Of a DNA stretch of 64,000 bases, positions 8,921 through 18,227 are shown piece by piece (position 1 is the stretch's first letter; each line of letters begins with the position of its first letter). A model generated the notes under the pieces. It was not told the origin of the DNA, did no database searches, and saw only the letters and a list, made by a program, of their open reading frames with translations. A program made the position numbers and the translations under genes. The stretch is from an uncultured Erythrobacter sp. (GTDB taxonomy: Bacteria > Pseudomonadota > Alphaproteobacteria > Sphingomonadales > Sphingomonadaceae): positions 248,001 through 312,000 of the forward strand of contig NZ_CANMIJ010000002.1 of the NCBI RefSeq assembly GCF_947497915.1, written 5' to 3'.

Positions 8921-9543
8921 TGGCGGAAAAAAAGCCTCTGCCAGAACGCACACCGGCTGAAAAAGCGGCGTTCAAACGTGAACTTACAGATGTTGTCCCG
9001 CACCTGCGCGCCTTTGCGCGCGGTCTTTGCGGCCGTCCGGATATGGCCGATGACCTTGTGCAGGAAACCATGCTTAAGGCGTGGGCTGCCCAAGACCGGT
9101 TTGAGCCGGGCACATCGATGCGCGCATGGACATTTGTTATCCTGCGCAACGCCTACCTCACCGATATGCGCCGCAACCGTTTTCGCGGCGAATATGATGA
9201 AGGCGTGGCAGAGCGCATCCTGACGGCACCTGCCGGTCAGGAAGAGCCGATCCACCTCTCTGACATGCACCGCGCATTGCTAACCCTACCTCCAGAGCGC
9301 CGCGAAGCTTTGTTGCTCGTGGGTGCAGGCGGGTTTTCGTACGAGGAAGCGGCCGAGATTTGCGGCTGCGCCGTGGGCACCATCAAAAGCCGTGTTGGCC
9401 GTGCCCGTGCTACCCTCAATTCGATGCTCGCCGATGGCGATATCCCCCAGCGCTCGATTGAAGATGCAGGGGCGCACCGCGCTATCCTCCAAGAGTTGGA
9501 TGATGTCGCCGCGGGCAAAGGCATCGCTGCTGCAAAAACCTAA
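8920..9543 (+). CDS. ecfG: General stress response ECF sigma factor EcfG
   Basis: A 207-residue ECF15/EcfG-group sigma factor. Region 2 includes ADDLVQETMLKAW and MRAWTFVILRNAYLTDMRR; region 4 includes LPPERREALLLVGAGGFSYEEAAEICGCAVGTIKSRVGRAR, a helix-turn-helix that reads the -35 GGAAC element. A C-terminal extension of about 40 residues follows. It overlaps nepR by one base and ends overlapping the convergent symporter gene by four bases. Candidate targets in this window are its own promoter at 8627 and a motif upstream of ahpC at 55040. Confidence 0.93.
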   Translation: MAEKKPLPERTPAEKAAFKRELTDVVPHLRAFARGLCGRPDMADDLVQETMLKAWAAQDRFEPGTSMRAWTFVILRNAYLTDMRRNRFRGEYDEGVAERILTAPAGQEEPIHLSDMHRALLTLPPERREALLLVGAGGFSYEEAAEICGCAVGTIKSRVGRARATLNSMLADGDIPQRSIEDAGAHRAILQELDDVAAGKGIAAAKT

Positions 9544-10829
9544 TCGCTGGCGGCTTCTGTGCCGCCGCGATCAACCGCCGATGTCACTGCGACGTTCATC
9601 GTCACATTGGCCAGCGTGCGCATAATATCAGGCAGCATCTCAACCGCGACGAGCAGCGCGAGCGGCTCAATCGGAACGCCCATGGCCAATGCAATCGGGC
9701 CAATTGAGACCACGAAACTGATCGAACCGGGCAAGCTAACCGAGCCAATGCTGATGATCACCGCAATCAGGATTGCGAGCACCATCAGCGTTATGGGAAC
9801 CTCGATCCCGGCCAAAGCCGCGACATAAAGCGCCACCGCAAGATTCATCGCGACACTGGTTGCCCGGAAAATCGCCACGGCAAGCGGCAGTACAAACTCG
9901 CTCGTCTCGGGGCGCAGCTTCAGCCGTGTGGCGCTGTCGAGCATAGCCGGAAGACTGGCGAGCGAACTTTGGGTGGACACCGCCACAGCTTGCGCAGGCA
10001 GCACCGCTTTCGCAAAGCGCAGCGGGCTAATCCCGCCAAGCGCCCAAGCGATCAGATAAGCGATCACCAATATAAAACCGCCCATCGCCGAAACGATAAG
10101 AATGTAATGCACCAGTGCAGCGAAAGCCCCGCCGCCGCTGCGCATACCAACGCCGAATGCCAGAGCGAGCACCCCTGCAGGCGCAAGCCACAGCACCCAG
10201 CCAATGATTAGTAGCATCGCGTTTGCCAGCGCATGGAAGAAACCCATTAGCGATGCGTTTTGCACCTTGGGAAGCTTCGCAATGGCGACAGCAAATAGTG
10301 CGAAGAAGATCGTTAGTGGCAGCATCGCAGTCTCAGCTGCTGCAGCGATCATATTCGGTGCGACCAGTGATTTCAGGAAGTCGAAGATGCCGGGGACTTG
10401 CTGTTCACCCTCTGGCACCTCAGCCAAAAATCCGCTCGCCGCCTGAGGGATCGGAATGGCTTGCAAGATCAGCGGCATGACAAGCGCCGTAAACACACCG
10501 CCTGCGATCAACACCACGAAAACGAGTGTGAGGAACTTGAACGCAGCTGCGCCCGCCCTCGCCGCGATCATCATCTGGGCAATACCCAGCACCAGCAAGC
10601 TTGCGACCAGCGGGATAATCGTCATCTGCAATGCACGCAGCCAAAGCGTGCCGACCAACGCGATGCTATCTTGCAACCACTGCGCCATCCCGCCGCCAGC
10701 GAAAACAACGCCTAGACCAAGGCCCACAATAAGCGCAGCGAAGGTCGCGATCACAGGCAAACGGATCGTTACCAGCTCGAAATTGTTCTCAGCCGCAGGC
10801 GCCGCGCCCACCGGAATATCATTGCTCAC
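9540..10829 (-). CDS. Dicarboxylate/amino acid:cation symporter (DAACS family)
   Basis: A 429-residue polytopic membrane protein of the GltP/DctA-type sodium or proton symporter family. Hydrophobic segments span the whole length and the conserved substrate-binding loops are visible ([14 protein letters not shown], a Ser-rich hairpin-1 tip, and [31 protein letters not shown]). It likely imports C4-dicarboxylates or acidic amino acids. It is transcribed away from glmM and its last four bases overlap ecfG tail-to-tail. Specificity cannot be read from sequence. Confidence 0.85.
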   Translation of the reverse strand: MSNDIPVGAAPAAENNFELVTIRLPVIATFAALIVGLGLGVVFAGGGMAQWLQDSIALVGTLWLRALQMTIIPLVASLLVLGIAQMMIAARAGAAAFKFLTLVFVVLIAGGVFTALVMPLILQAIPIPQAASGFLAEVPEGEQQVPGIFDFLKSLVAPNMIAAAAETAMLPLTIFFALFAVAIAKLPKVQNASLMGFFHALANAMLLIIGWVLWLAPAGVLALAFGVGMRSGGGAFAALVHYILIVSAMGGFILVIAYLIAWALGGISPLRFAKAVLPAQAVAVSTQSSLASLPAMLDSATRLKLRPETSEFVLPLAVAIFRATSVAMNLAVALYVAALAGIEVPITLMVLAILIAVIISIGSVSLPGSISFVVSIGPIALAMGVPIEPLALLVAVEMLPDIMRTLANVTMNVAVTSAVDRGGTEAASD

Positions 10830-10958
10830 GAAATCGAACCCCTGTGCCTACAGCCAGCCGGCTGCAAATCTTTACGTGCAAACTCTTCCCTTCGCGCGAT
10901 AACCGCGCCAGAAGCCTCTGACAAATACGGGCGAATAATCAGAGGGGCTCTTTGGAGC

Positions 10959-12296
10959 ATGGCACGCAAGTTCTTCGGCACAGACGGCATTAGAGGCCGC
11001 ACCAATGCAGGCGTCATGACGGCGGCAACCGCGATGAAAGTCGGCCAAGCCGCCGGACGGCACTTTGTGCGCGGCGGGCACCGTCACCGGGTGGTCATCG
11101 GGAAAGATACGCGGCTTTCCGGCTATATGGTGGAAAGCGCGCTTGTGGCCGGGTTCACCAGTGTCGGGATCGACGTAATCATGACAGGGCCGCTGCCGAC
11201 GCCGGCAATCGCATTGCTAACTCGCGAGATGCGCGCCGATATGGGCGTGATGATCTCCGCCAGTCACAATCTTTATGCCGATAACGGGATAAAGCTGTTC
11301 GGCCCTGACGGGTTCAAATTGTCCGATGAAGCCGAAGCCGAGATTGAGCGATTAATCGAAACCGATATCCCGCTTGCGCCTGCGGAAAAAATCGGACGCG
11401 CGCGACGGATCGAGGATGCGCGCGGGCGGTATATCCACGCGGTCAAAAACTCTGTGTCGAACGAAGTGCGTTTCGACGGCCTAAAAGTCGTTGTCGATTG
11501 CGCAAACGGAGCCGCGTACCAAGTTGCGCCATCGGCCATTTGGGAATTGGGCGCAGAAGTTATCACTTTGGGTGTTTCGCCCAACGGCACCAATATCAAC
11601 GACGGCGTCGGATCGACGGCGATTGAGGCTCTTCAAGCCCGCGTCGTCGAAGAGGGCGCGGATATCGGCATTGCGTTGGATGGCGACGCAGACCGTCTAA
11701 TCGTTGTCGATGAGAAAGGGCGCGCTGTCGACGGAGACCAGATCATGGCTCTGATCGCGACACGCATGCAAGAACGAGGGTCGCTGAATGGCGGCGGAAT
11801 TGTCTCAACCGTCATGTCGAACCTTGGCCTTGAACGGTACCTAACCTCGATCGGGCTTACCCTTGAACGCACAAAAGTCGGTGATCGCTATGTGCTTGAA
11901 CGCATGAAAGAGGGCGGCTTCAATGTGGGCGGTGAGCAGTCCGGCCATATGATCCTGTTGGATCACTCAACCACCGGCGACGGAACGATTGCTGCCTTAC
12001 GCGTGCTAACCAGCCTCGTGCGGTCAGACAAACCAGCTAGCGAAATTTTGCATCTCTTTGATCCCGTCCCGCAATTGCTCAAGAACGTCCGCTACGAAGG
12101 CGGCGCGCCACTGGAAAATGACACAGTGAAGTCCGTGATCGCGGACGCAGAAGCCGAATTGGATGGCAAAGGTCGTCTCGTCATTCGCCCATCCGGCACA
12201 GAGCCGGTGATCCGCGTCATGGCCGAAGGTGATGACAAGAAACAGGTCGAAGCCGTGGTCGACCGTGTATGCGACGCGGTTCGTGCGGCGACCTGA
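10959..12296 (+). CDS. glmM: Phosphoglucosamine mutase
   Basis: A 445-residue alpha-D-phosphohexomutase that converts glucosamine-6-phosphate to glucosamine-1-phosphate for UDP-GlcNAc, hence for peptidoglycan and LPS. The catalytic phosphoserine is S102 in [13 protein letters not shown], exactly the position in the E. coli enzyme; the metal-binding loop is ALDGDADRL, the sugar-binding loop GGEQSGH, and the phosphate-binding loop [12 protein letters not shown]. Full length with a normal start. An imperfect hairpin (CCTCTGA at 10914-10920 with TCAGAGG at 10939-10945) lies just before the start codon and may affect initiation. Confidence 0.96.
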   Translation: MARKFFGTDGIRGRTNAGVMTAATAMKVGQAAGRHFVRGGHRHRVVIGKDTRLSGYMVESALVAGFTSVGIDVIMTGPLPTPAIALLTREMRADMGVMISASHNLYADNGIKLFGPDGFKLSDEAEAEIERLIETDIPLAPAEKIGRARRIEDARGRYIHAVKNSVSNEVRFDGLKVVVDCANGAAYQVAPSAIWELGAEVITLGVSPNGTNINDGVGSTAIEALQARVVEEGADIGIALDGDADRLIVVDEKGRAVDGDQIMALIATRMQERGSLNGGGIVSTVMSNLGLERYLTSIGLTLERTKVGDRYVLERMKEGGFNVGGEQSGHMILLDHSTTGDGTIAALRVLTSLVRSDKPASEILHLFDPVPQLLKNVRYEGGAPLENDTVKSVIADAEAELDGKGRLVIRPSGTEPVIRVMAEGDDKKQVEAVVDRVCDAVRAAT

Positions 12297-12310
12297 ACGA
12301 GGCAACTGAA

Positions 12311-12535
12311 ATGCTGGAAATGCGCCCCGATTGTGAACGCTGCGGAACCGACCTACCGGCTGAGGCGCCCGGCGGGTTCATTTGCAGCTTTGAATGCACA
12401 TTTTGCGCGCCTTGCGCCGAGGAACTGGATGATCGCTGCCCCAATTGCGGCGGCGAATTGATGGATCGGCCGACAAGGGCAGCAAAGCTTCACGACAAAT
12501 ATCCGCCATCGACAGAGCGAAAGTTCAAAGGGTGA
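12311..12535 (+). CDS. DUF1272 zinc-ribbon-like small protein
   Basis: A 74-residue protein with seven cysteines arranged in CxxC-like pairs (CERCGTD, CSFECTFCAPC, CPNCGG), consistent with one or two bound zinc ions, and the conserved ending DRPTRAAKLHDKYPPST. This matches DUF1272, whose function is unknown. The ATG at 12311 starts on the conserved MLEMRPDCERC. It is 14 bp after glmM, and its stop overlaps the GTG start of thiD (GTGA), so it is probably co-translated with thiD. Confidence 0.85.
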   Translation: MLEMRPDCERCGTDLPAEAPGGFICSFECTFCAPCAEELDDRCPNCGGELMDRPTRAAKLHDKYPPSTERKFKG

Positions 12536-13359
12536 GCGCCGCGCGCCCTCCCCGTATTCTGGCCATCGCAGGGTCCGATTCCTCCGGCGGCGCGGGCATT
12601 CAGGCCGACATCAAAACGATCACGATGCTGGGCGGATTTGCCATGACCGCGATCACCACGGTAACCGCGCAAAACAGCGTCGGGGTTCAGGCGATTGCTC
12701 CGATGGGCGGTGCAATCGTGCGCGAGCAGATCGCGTCCTGCGTCAATGATATCGGCGTCGATGCCATCAAAATTGGCATGCTGCACGATGCAGAAATCAT
12801 CGCTGCTGTCGCAGAAGGGCTAGAGCTGATCGATAGCTCGGTTCCCGTCGTCCTTGATCCTGTTATGGTCGCAACCAGCGGCGCAACTTTGATTGCACAG
12901 GATGCAATCGCAGCGATGCGTGAAACCTTATTTCCGCGCGCGACGCTTATCACGCCGAACCTGCCAGAGCTTGCCCATTTGCTTGAGCGCAGCCTGACCG
13001 ATTCATCGCAAATGGCAGGCGCAGTTGAAGAATTGGGCGAAGATACCGGTGCTGCGGTGCTGGCCAAGGGCGGGCACACGAGCGATGCGCGCGTGATCGA
13101 CATTCTTTATGTGCCCGACACCCGCGCCGTGCAATTCGACCACCCGCGGATCAAGACAAACCACACCCATGGCACGGGCTGCACTTTATCATCGGCAATC
13201 GCGACTTTGCTAGGCCACGGGCAGCCGTTGACGAATGCCGTTCGCTTGGGGCGCAATTTTGTACGCCAAGCAATCGAAAACGCACCGGAATACGGATTGG
13301 GTAACGGCCCATTGGGACATCAGGCCGTTCGCAGCCTGCCTGATCCGCAAGAAGACTAA
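12532..13359 (+). CDS. thiD: Bifunctional hydroxymethylpyrimidine kinase/phosphomethylpyrimidine kinase
   Basis: A 275-residue ribokinase-fold enzyme that phosphorylates HMP and HMP-phosphate in thiamine biosynthesis. Diagnostic motifs are AIAGSDSSGGAGIQADIKT at the N-terminus, KIGMLHD, VVLDPVMVATSG, the phosphate loop THGTGCTLSSAIA with the catalytic-base Cys, and ITPNLPEL. GTG at 12532, overlapping the previous stop, is the chosen start because it precedes the conserved ARPPRILAIAGSDS; the upstream in-frame extension overlaps DUF1272. It ends two bases from the convergent LOG-family gene. Confidence 0.93.
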   Translation: MSAARPPRILAIAGSDSSGGAGIQADIKTITMLGGFAMTAITTVTAQNSVGVQAIAPMGGAIVREQIASCVNDIGVDAIKIGMLHDAEIIAAVAEGLELIDSSVPVVLDPVMVATSGATLIAQDAIAAMRETLFPRATLITPNLPELAHLLERSLTDSSQMAGAVEELGEDTGAAVLAKGGHTSDARVIDILYVPDTRAVQFDHPRIKTNHTHGTGCTLSSAIATLLGHGQPLTNAVRLGRNFVRQAIENAPEYGLGNGPLGHQAVRSLPDPQED

Positions 13360-13360
13360 G

Positions 13361-14233
13361 TTAGCTGTCGAGGTTGTAGAAATCCGCGATGTGATCCCAC
13401 GCATCCTCGGCCGTTTCGCACCAACGGAATAGGTCGAGATCTTTCTTCGAAATCGTGCCTTCCTCAGCAATCGCTTCGAAATCGACGACACGGGTCCAGA
13501 AATCCTTACCAAACAGCAGGATTGGAACAGCTTTCATCTTGCCCGTCTGGATCAGCGTAAGCAGCTCAAAGAATTCATCGAACGTGCCAAAGCCGCCCGG
13601 GAACACCGCCACCGCGCGGGCACGGAGCAGGAAATGCATCTTGCGCAACGCGAAATAGTGGAAGTTGAGCGAGAGGTAAGGCGTCACGTAAGTGTTCGGC
13701 GCTTGCTCGTGCGGCAATACAATGTTGAGGCCGATGGATTCGCCGCCCGCATCGCTTGCCCCGCGGTTGCCCGCTTCCATAATCGAAGGGCCACCGCCCG
13801 TCGTGACAACAAACTGGCGCTTACCATCTTCGATGATCGCCTTTTCAGTGATCAGGCGCGCAAGTTTGTACGCTTCGTCATAATACTTGGCCTTGTCGGC
13901 GAGACGCGCGGCGACTTTCTGTTCGTATTCGCTGCCGTCTTTCGCAGAATCGATCTTCGCCTGCGCTTCCTCTGGTGAAGGAATGCGGGCCGAGCCATAC
14001 ATTACCATGGTCGAGCCTACACGCGCTTCATCAAGCAGCATTTCCGGCTTCAGCAATTCCAGCTGAAACCTTACCGGTCGCAATTCATCGCGCAGCAGGA
14101 AATCGTGGTCGCGGAATGCCAATTTATAGGCGGGGTGCTCTGTCTGAGGGGTTCTTACCGGCGCATCATCGGTGAATTTCGATTCTTCATCGGCGTGGTA
14201 AAACTTATGATCTGTTAGGTCTTTATCTGTCAT
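13361..14233 (-). CDS. LOG family (TIGR00730-type) Rossmann-fold protein
   Basis: A 290-residue protein with the lysine-decarboxylase-like/LOG signature: VTTGGGPSIMEAGNRGA and VFPGGFGTFDEFFE (PGGxGTxxE). LOG enzymes release the free base from nucleoside 5'-monophosphates (cytokinin activation in plants; nucleotide phosphoribohydrolase in bacteria). This long form has about 95 extra N-terminal residues, typical of the alphaproteobacterial branch, rather than the short about 190-residue LOG. The old label 'lysine decarboxylase' is not supported. It is convergent with thiD and sits 64 bp from the tRNA. Confidence 0.82.
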   Translation of the reverse strand: MTDKDLTDHKFYHADEESKFTDDAPVRTPQTEHPAYKLAFRDHDFLLRDELRPVRFQLELLKPEMLLDEARVGSTMVMYGSARIPSPEEAQAKIDSAKDGSEYEQKVAARLADKAKYYDEAYKLARLITEKAIIEDGKRQFVVTTGGGPSIMEAGNRGASDAGGESIGLNIVLPHEQAPNTYVTPYLSLNFHYFALRKMHFLLRARAVAVFPGGFGTFDEFFELLTLIQTGKMKAVPILLFGKDFWTRVVDFEAIAEEGTISKKDLDLFRWCETAEDAWDHIADFYNLDS

Positions 14234-14296
14234 ATGAATGCTCTAGGCGCGCGCCGTTGCATCGGCAAGACGGCGAATGACGCGCAGTGGTTTTAA

Positions 14297-14370
14297 TGGA
14301 TGCCCCGTGAGGATTCGAACCTCAATTGACGGAGTCAGAGTCCGTAGTCTTACCATTAGACGACGGGGCA
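14297..14370 (-). tRNA. tRNA-Gln (anticodon CTG)
   Basis: A complete cloverleaf on the minus strand. The 7-bp acceptor stem is TGCCCCG with CGGGGCA; anticodon stem ACGGA/TCCGT encloses loop CTCTGAC, giving anticodon CTG; the T-loop GGTTCGAATCC is canonical. CCA is encoded, preceded by an unusual T discriminator (G is typical of E. coli tRNA-Gln). A 7-bp inverted repeat (TTCGGCG 14374-14380 with CGCCGAA 14399-14405) lies directly upstream of its 5' end. Confidence 0.93.
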
Positions 14371-14537
14371 TTATTCGGCGGCCTTGCAGGGGTGGCCTCG
14401 CCGAAAGATCGGGCCTCCTAGTTTCGCGTCGCAACGCAGTCAAGGCAACATCGCTTGCTCTTGGAGTGAGCTTAGTTTAGCTTTTGTTTCAGGTGCTCAC
14501 GCCAAATCTGCGTGGGTGAGATGAAAGATACAGTATT

Positions 14538-15770
14538 ATGGCGGACACACATCCGCCGGACACAACGCAAAGTGCTGGTAAGAAAAGGGACCGCAGGTCC
14601 GGCAAAGTAGCAGATTTTCGCTACAAACGTCCCTCCCGGCAGAATGAGAAAAGCGGCAATCGTAGCGGTAAATCCCGCGCGCATCGCTCTTCACAAGGCC
14701 CTGCTTCTGCGGGCAAACTCGATAATTTTACTCCGAATTCGCAAGGCGGCCTTCGTCCGGGCGAAGCCTACGCTGCGCTTGATCTTGGCACGAACAATTG
14801 CCGTCTCTTGATCGCGCGCCCGTCTGGCCGCGATTTTACGGTGATCGACGCCTTTAGCCGCGTGGTGAAGCTGGGCGAGGATTTGGCGACAACTGGCCGC
14901 CTGTCAGACGAAGCGATGGACCGCGCATTGGGCGCGCTCTCTGTCTGTGCTGACAAACTGCGCCGGCGCAAAGTGCGTCTTGCCCGATCCGTCGCGACAG
15001 AAGCATGCCGCCGCGCAGCCAATGGCCCGGCGTTTATTGACCGCGTGCGTGAAGAAACGGGCATCGTTCTCGACATCATTACAGCAGAGGAAGAAGCGCG
15101 GCTTGCTGTGCTCGGCTGCCATATCCTGTTGGAGGATGGCGAAGGGCACGCCGTAATCTTCGATATTGGCGGCGGATCGACCGAGCTTGTGCTACTTGAA
15201 CCGGGTGGCAAAATCCCGCGCATTCTTGATTGGCAAAGCGTCCCATGGGGCGTGGTTTCGCTCACCGACACCGTTGGCAGAGGCGAGGACAATCGCGATG
15301 CCCGCCTCGCGCGCTACGCCAAAATGCGAGAGATCGTATCAGGCAGCTTTGCGCCCTTTGCGGAGCGAATTGCCGACGCGGCAAAACGCGACAATATCCG
15401 GCTGCTAGGCACAAGTGGTACAGTCACAACTCTGGCAAGCTTGCATCTTGAATTGCCGCATTATGACCGCAAAGCCGTGGACGGATTGATCGTGCCATCC
15501 GCCGCAATGCGCAACATTAGCGAGCGTCTTTCCGGTATGTCGCCAGATGAACGCAGCGAATTGCCGTGCATCGGCCATGACCGCGCAGATTTGGTGGTGG
15601 CTGGCTGCGCAATTCTCGATTCGATCCTCGACCTGTGGCCCGCGGAAAAGCTAGGCGTTGCAGATCGCGGTATTCGCGAAGGCATTTTGCGCAGTCTGAT
15701 GGCCGCCGAACGTCAAAGCGAACGCGCGCTCAAGGCTCTCAACCAGACACGAACAGATAAGGCTTCCTGA
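14538..15770 (+). CDS. Ppx/GppA family phosphatase
   Basis: A 410-residue ASKHA-fold phosphatase of the exopolyphosphatase/guanosine pentaphosphate phosphohydrolase family. Nucleotide-binding motifs are visible as YAALDLGTNNCRLLIARP and VIFDIGGGSTELVLL, plus LLGTSGTVTTLASL. The first about 70 residues are Ser/Arg/Lys-rich and probably disordered, which is longer than in most Ppx/GppA proteins. It should act on inorganic polyphosphate and/or pppGpp; sequence alone does not decide. Stop and start overlap rlmE by one base (TGATG), so the two are coupled. Confidence 0.88.
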   Translation: MADTHPPDTTQSAGKKRDRRSGKVADFRYKRPSRQNEKSGNRSGKSRAHRSSQGPASAGKLDNFTPNSQGGLRPGEAYAALDLGTNNCRLLIARPSGRDFTVIDAFSRVVKLGEDLATTGRLSDEAMDRALGALSVCADKLRRRKVRLARSVATEACRRAANGPAFIDRVREETGIVLDIITAEEEARLAVLGCHILLEDGEGHAVIFDIGGGSTELVLLEPGGKIPRILDWQSVPWGVVSLTDTVGRGEDNRDARLARYAKMREIVSGSFAPFAERIADAAKRDNIRLLGTSGTVTTLASLHLELPHYDRKAVDGLIVPSAAMRNISERLSGMSPDERSELPCIGHDRADLVVAGCAILDSILDLWPAEKLGVADRGIREGILRSLMAAERQSERALKALNQTRTDKAS

Positions 15771-16435
15771 TGGCGCGTTCCGGCCGCGATCCCGACAAAC
15801 GGGTTAAGACAGGCAAAAAGCGCAGCGAATCGTCCATTCGCTGGCTGCAGCGCCAATTGAATGATCCCTATGTGAAGCAAGCCAAAGCCGACGGTTATCG
15901 CAGCCGTGCGGCTTACAAGCTGATCGAGCTTGATGACCGGTTCAGCCTGATCCGCGGCGCAAAACGGGTGGTTGATTTGGGCATTGCGCCGGGAGGCTGG
16001 TCACAAGTTGTGCGTGCCAAAGCGCCCAAGGCCGAAGTCGTGGGCATTGATCTGTTGCCGACCGAGGAAATCGAGGGCGTCACGATCTTCGAGATGGACT
16101 TTATGGATGACGCAGCGCCCGCAGCTCTCGAAGAAGCGCTCGGCGGGCCGCCCGATCTCGTCATTTCGGATATGGCAGCGAATACTGTTGGCCATAAACA
16201 AACCGATCACCTTCGAACTATGGCGCTGGTAGAAGCGGGCGCGTGGTTCGCAACCGAAACGCTGGAAAAAGGCGGTGCGTTCGTTGCCAAAGTGCTTGCG
16301 GGCGGAACGGATGCCGAGTTGCTAGGGCTGCTCAAGAAGCACTTTAAGACCGTCAAACACGCAAAACCACCGGCGAGCCGCAAGGGTTCATCAGAGTGGT
16401 ATGTGGTTGCTCAGGGGTTTAAGGGGCGCGATTGA
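15770..16435 (+). CDS. rlmE: 23S rRNA (uridine-2'-O-)-methyltransferase RlmE
   Basis: A 221-residue RrmJ/FtsJ-family SAM-dependent methyltransferase that 2'-O-methylates a uridine of the 23S rRNA A-loop (U2552 in E. coli). The SAM loop is VVDLGIAPGGWSQVV, the catalytic Asp lies in DLVISDMAAN, and the catalytic Lys residues are in RAAYKLIELD and GGAFVAKVLAGG, giving the K-D-K-E set. The basic N-terminus is normal for rRNA binding. It is coupled to the ppx/gppA gene and ends 18 bp from the convergent cytochrome gene. Confidence 0.93.
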   Translation: MARSGRDPDKRVKTGKKRSESSIRWLQRQLNDPYVKQAKADGYRSRAAYKLIELDDRFSLIRGAKRVVDLGIAPGGWSQVVRAKAPKAEVVGIDLLPTEEIEGVTIFEMDFMDDAAPAALEEALGGPPDLVISDMAANTVGHKQTDHLRTMALVEAGAWFATETLEKGGAFVAKVLAGGTDAELLGLLKKHFKTVKHAKPPASRKGSSEWYVVAQGFKGRD

Positions 16436-16453
16436 TCGCGCCCACTTGGCAAA

Positions 16454-17143
16454 TTATTCGGCTGTAGCCGCTTCGACTTCTTCCGCAGCATTCTGTTCAG
16501 CTGCAGCTTCGCCTTCGAGGTCGGCTTCCGCCTCGGAATCCGCTGCTGCTTCTTCAACATATTCAGGAACAGCAAGGCTCGAACCGTTTGCGTTGAGATA
16601 GAGCGCAACAGCAGCGCGGTCTTCGATCTTGCCGAGACCAGCAAAGCTCATCGAGGTGCCGTTGATGTAGCCTTTTGGCGATTTCAGCCAGGCATCCATT
16701 TCTTCCCAGCCCCAGTTGCCGCCCATGCTTGTCAGCGCCGACGAATAACCAAAGCCAGCCTTCGCGCCGAACGCCGAACCCATCACTCCGTGAAGATTCG
16801 GGCCAACGCCGTTCGCGCCGCCTGCATCAACAGTGTGGCATGACATGCATTTCGCAAAGACTTTCTCGCCTTTGGCAACCAGCTCGTCCTGCGGCATCAT
16901 ATTGAGCGCAGCAGCCATGGTCATTTCAGCCTCTTCTTCGCCAGGGCCTTCTGGCTCAGCGATGAAATAGCCTGGGTTTTCCGGCATTTCAGGGCTGTCA
17001 GCGTGGAAGAATTTGCCGCTAACGATCGACAGGCCAAGGCCGACGACCCCTGCGAACAGAACCCAGCCTGCTGCGGTGTTGAACATATCGCCGCTGCCGC
17101 TGTCGGCTGCTGGCGTCGTTTCTGAGGAGTTTTGCTGTGTCAT
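16454..17143 (-). CDS. Membrane-anchored class I cytochrome c with acidic C-terminal tail
   Basis: A 229-residue protein with an uncleaved N-terminal membrane anchor (about 24-43), a linker, and a cytochrome c domain. Haem attachment is C99-M-S-C102-H103 and the likely axial methionine is M165 (GTSMSFAGL). This resembles the CycM/cytochrome c552 group that shuttles electrons from the bc1 complex to terminal oxidases. Residues from about 196 on are a run of Ala/Glu (EEAAADSEAEADLEGEAAAE), strongly acidic and probably disordered. The ATG at 17143 is preferred over the frame's upstream start, which would add 17 residues. It is divergent from pheA. Confidence 0.88.
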   Translation of the reverse strand: MTQQNSSETTPAADSGSGDMFNTAAGWVLFAGVVGLGLSIVSGKFFHADSPEMPENPGYFIAEPEGPGEEEAEMTMAAALNMMPQDELVAKGEKVFAKCMSCHTVDAGGANGVGPNLHGVMGSAFGAKAGFGYSSALTSMGGNWGWEEMDAWLKSPKGYINGTSMSFAGLGKIEDRAAVALYLNANGSSLAVPEYVEEAAADSEAEADLEGEAAAEQNAAEEVEAATAE

Positions 17144-17274
17144 CTTGCTGGCCCAATAATACCCGCTGCGTGCCTGCGCAAGAGAGATCGGCACATTGAT
17201 TCGTGCATTGCGTGCAAACAGCCTTGCAAGCAGGCTTGCCGCAGGACCCTCGCCGCACTAGCACCATAGCTATT

Positions 17275-18174
17275 ATGCGCAGTTTCCCCGGACCAGCACT
17301 GGCCATTGTCGATCGGCTTCGCGCCGCAGCTGAAGCTGATCCTGAAAATGCGATCGCGTTTCAAGGCTCCCCCGGCGCCAATTCGCACCGTGCCGCGACC
17401 GAAGCCCGACCCGAGGCCCTGCCGCTTCCCTGTTTCAGTTTCGAAGACGCGCTTGAGGCGGTGAAGGATGGCCGCGCAGGTCAAGCGATCATCCCGATTG
17501 AAAACTCACAGCATGGCCGCGTTGCCGACATCCACTTTCTGCTGCCCGAAAGCGGCCTGTCTATTGTGGGCGAATATTTCATGCCGATCCATCACGCATT
17601 GATGGGCGTTGGCAAGGGGCCGTATGAGGCCGCATACAGCCACCCGCAGGCGCTTGGTCAGTCGCGGCTGTTCCTGCGCAAGCGCGGGATTGTCCCTTTG
17701 AGCTATGCCGACACGGCGGGCGCGGCGGCATTTGTCTCCGACAAAGGCGATCCAACGCAGGCGGCTATTGCTCCTGCCATCGCGGCGGAGCTTTACGGAT
17801 TAGAAATTGCGGAAACCCATGTCGAGGATAGCCCCGACAATATGACCCGGTTCGTTGTTCTTGCGAACAAGCCCACATTTCTGACGATCCCGCCGGAAAG
17901 CTCAGCCGTCACGACATTCATTTTTGAAGTGAAGAACATTCCGGCCGCTCTTTATAAAGCGATGGGCGGATTTGCGACCAATGGCGTCAACATGACGAAG
18001 CTGGAAAGCTATCAGCAGGGTGCAACATTTTCAGCCACGATGTTCTACGCGGACATTATCGGCGCGCCGGGAGATCCGGCTGTGGATCGCGCATTGGAAG
18101 AATGTGCGTTTCATTCCAAAGAATTGCGGATTTTGGGCACCTATGAACAGGGGCGACCGCGCGGACAGCGTTAA
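17275..18174 (+). CDS. pheA: Prephenate dehydratase
   Basis: A 299-residue enzyme converting prephenate to phenylpyruvate in phenylalanine synthesis. The PDT domain (about 20-205) shows AFQGSPGANSHRAA, PIENSQHGRVAD and the catalytic TRF motif in DNMTRFVVLAN; the ACT regulatory domain (about 215-295) includes the ESYQQG variant of the ESRP phenylalanine-binding motif. It is a stand-alone dehydratase without a chorismate mutase domain. ATG 17275 is chosen; the frame's upstream ATG (17203) would reach nearly to the divergent cytochrome gene. Confidence 0.92.
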   Translation: MRSFPGPALAIVDRLRAAAEADPENAIAFQGSPGANSHRAATEARPEALPLPCFSFEDALEAVKDGRAGQAIIPIENSQHGRVADIHFLLPESGLSIVGEYFMPIHHALMGVGKGPYEAAYSHPQALGQSRLFLRKRGIVPLSYADTAGAAAFVSDKGDPTQAAIAPAIAAELYGLEIAETHVEDSPDNMTRFVVLANKPTFLTIPPESSAVTTFIFEVKNIPAALYKAMGGFATNGVNMTKLESYQQGATFSATMFYADIIGAPGDPAVDRALEECAFHSKELRILGTYEQGRPRGQR

Positions 18175-18227
18175 CACCAACTTCGCCTGTTGCACCGCGC
18201 GCCGCGCCATGCCACCACCGTGATTGA

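Noticed and set aside
13361..14233. Lysine decarboxylase
   Set aside because: The PGGxGTxxE and GGGPSIMEA motifs are those of the LOG family; that older label is a mis-annotation.
14297..14370. Integration site at tRNA-Gln
   Set aside because: No integrase, no duplicated 3' tRNA end and no change in base composition nearby.
16559..16595. GGAAC...CGTT pair near 16570
   Set aside because: Spacer is only 14 bp and it lies inside the cytochrome c coding region, so it is not an EcfG promoter.
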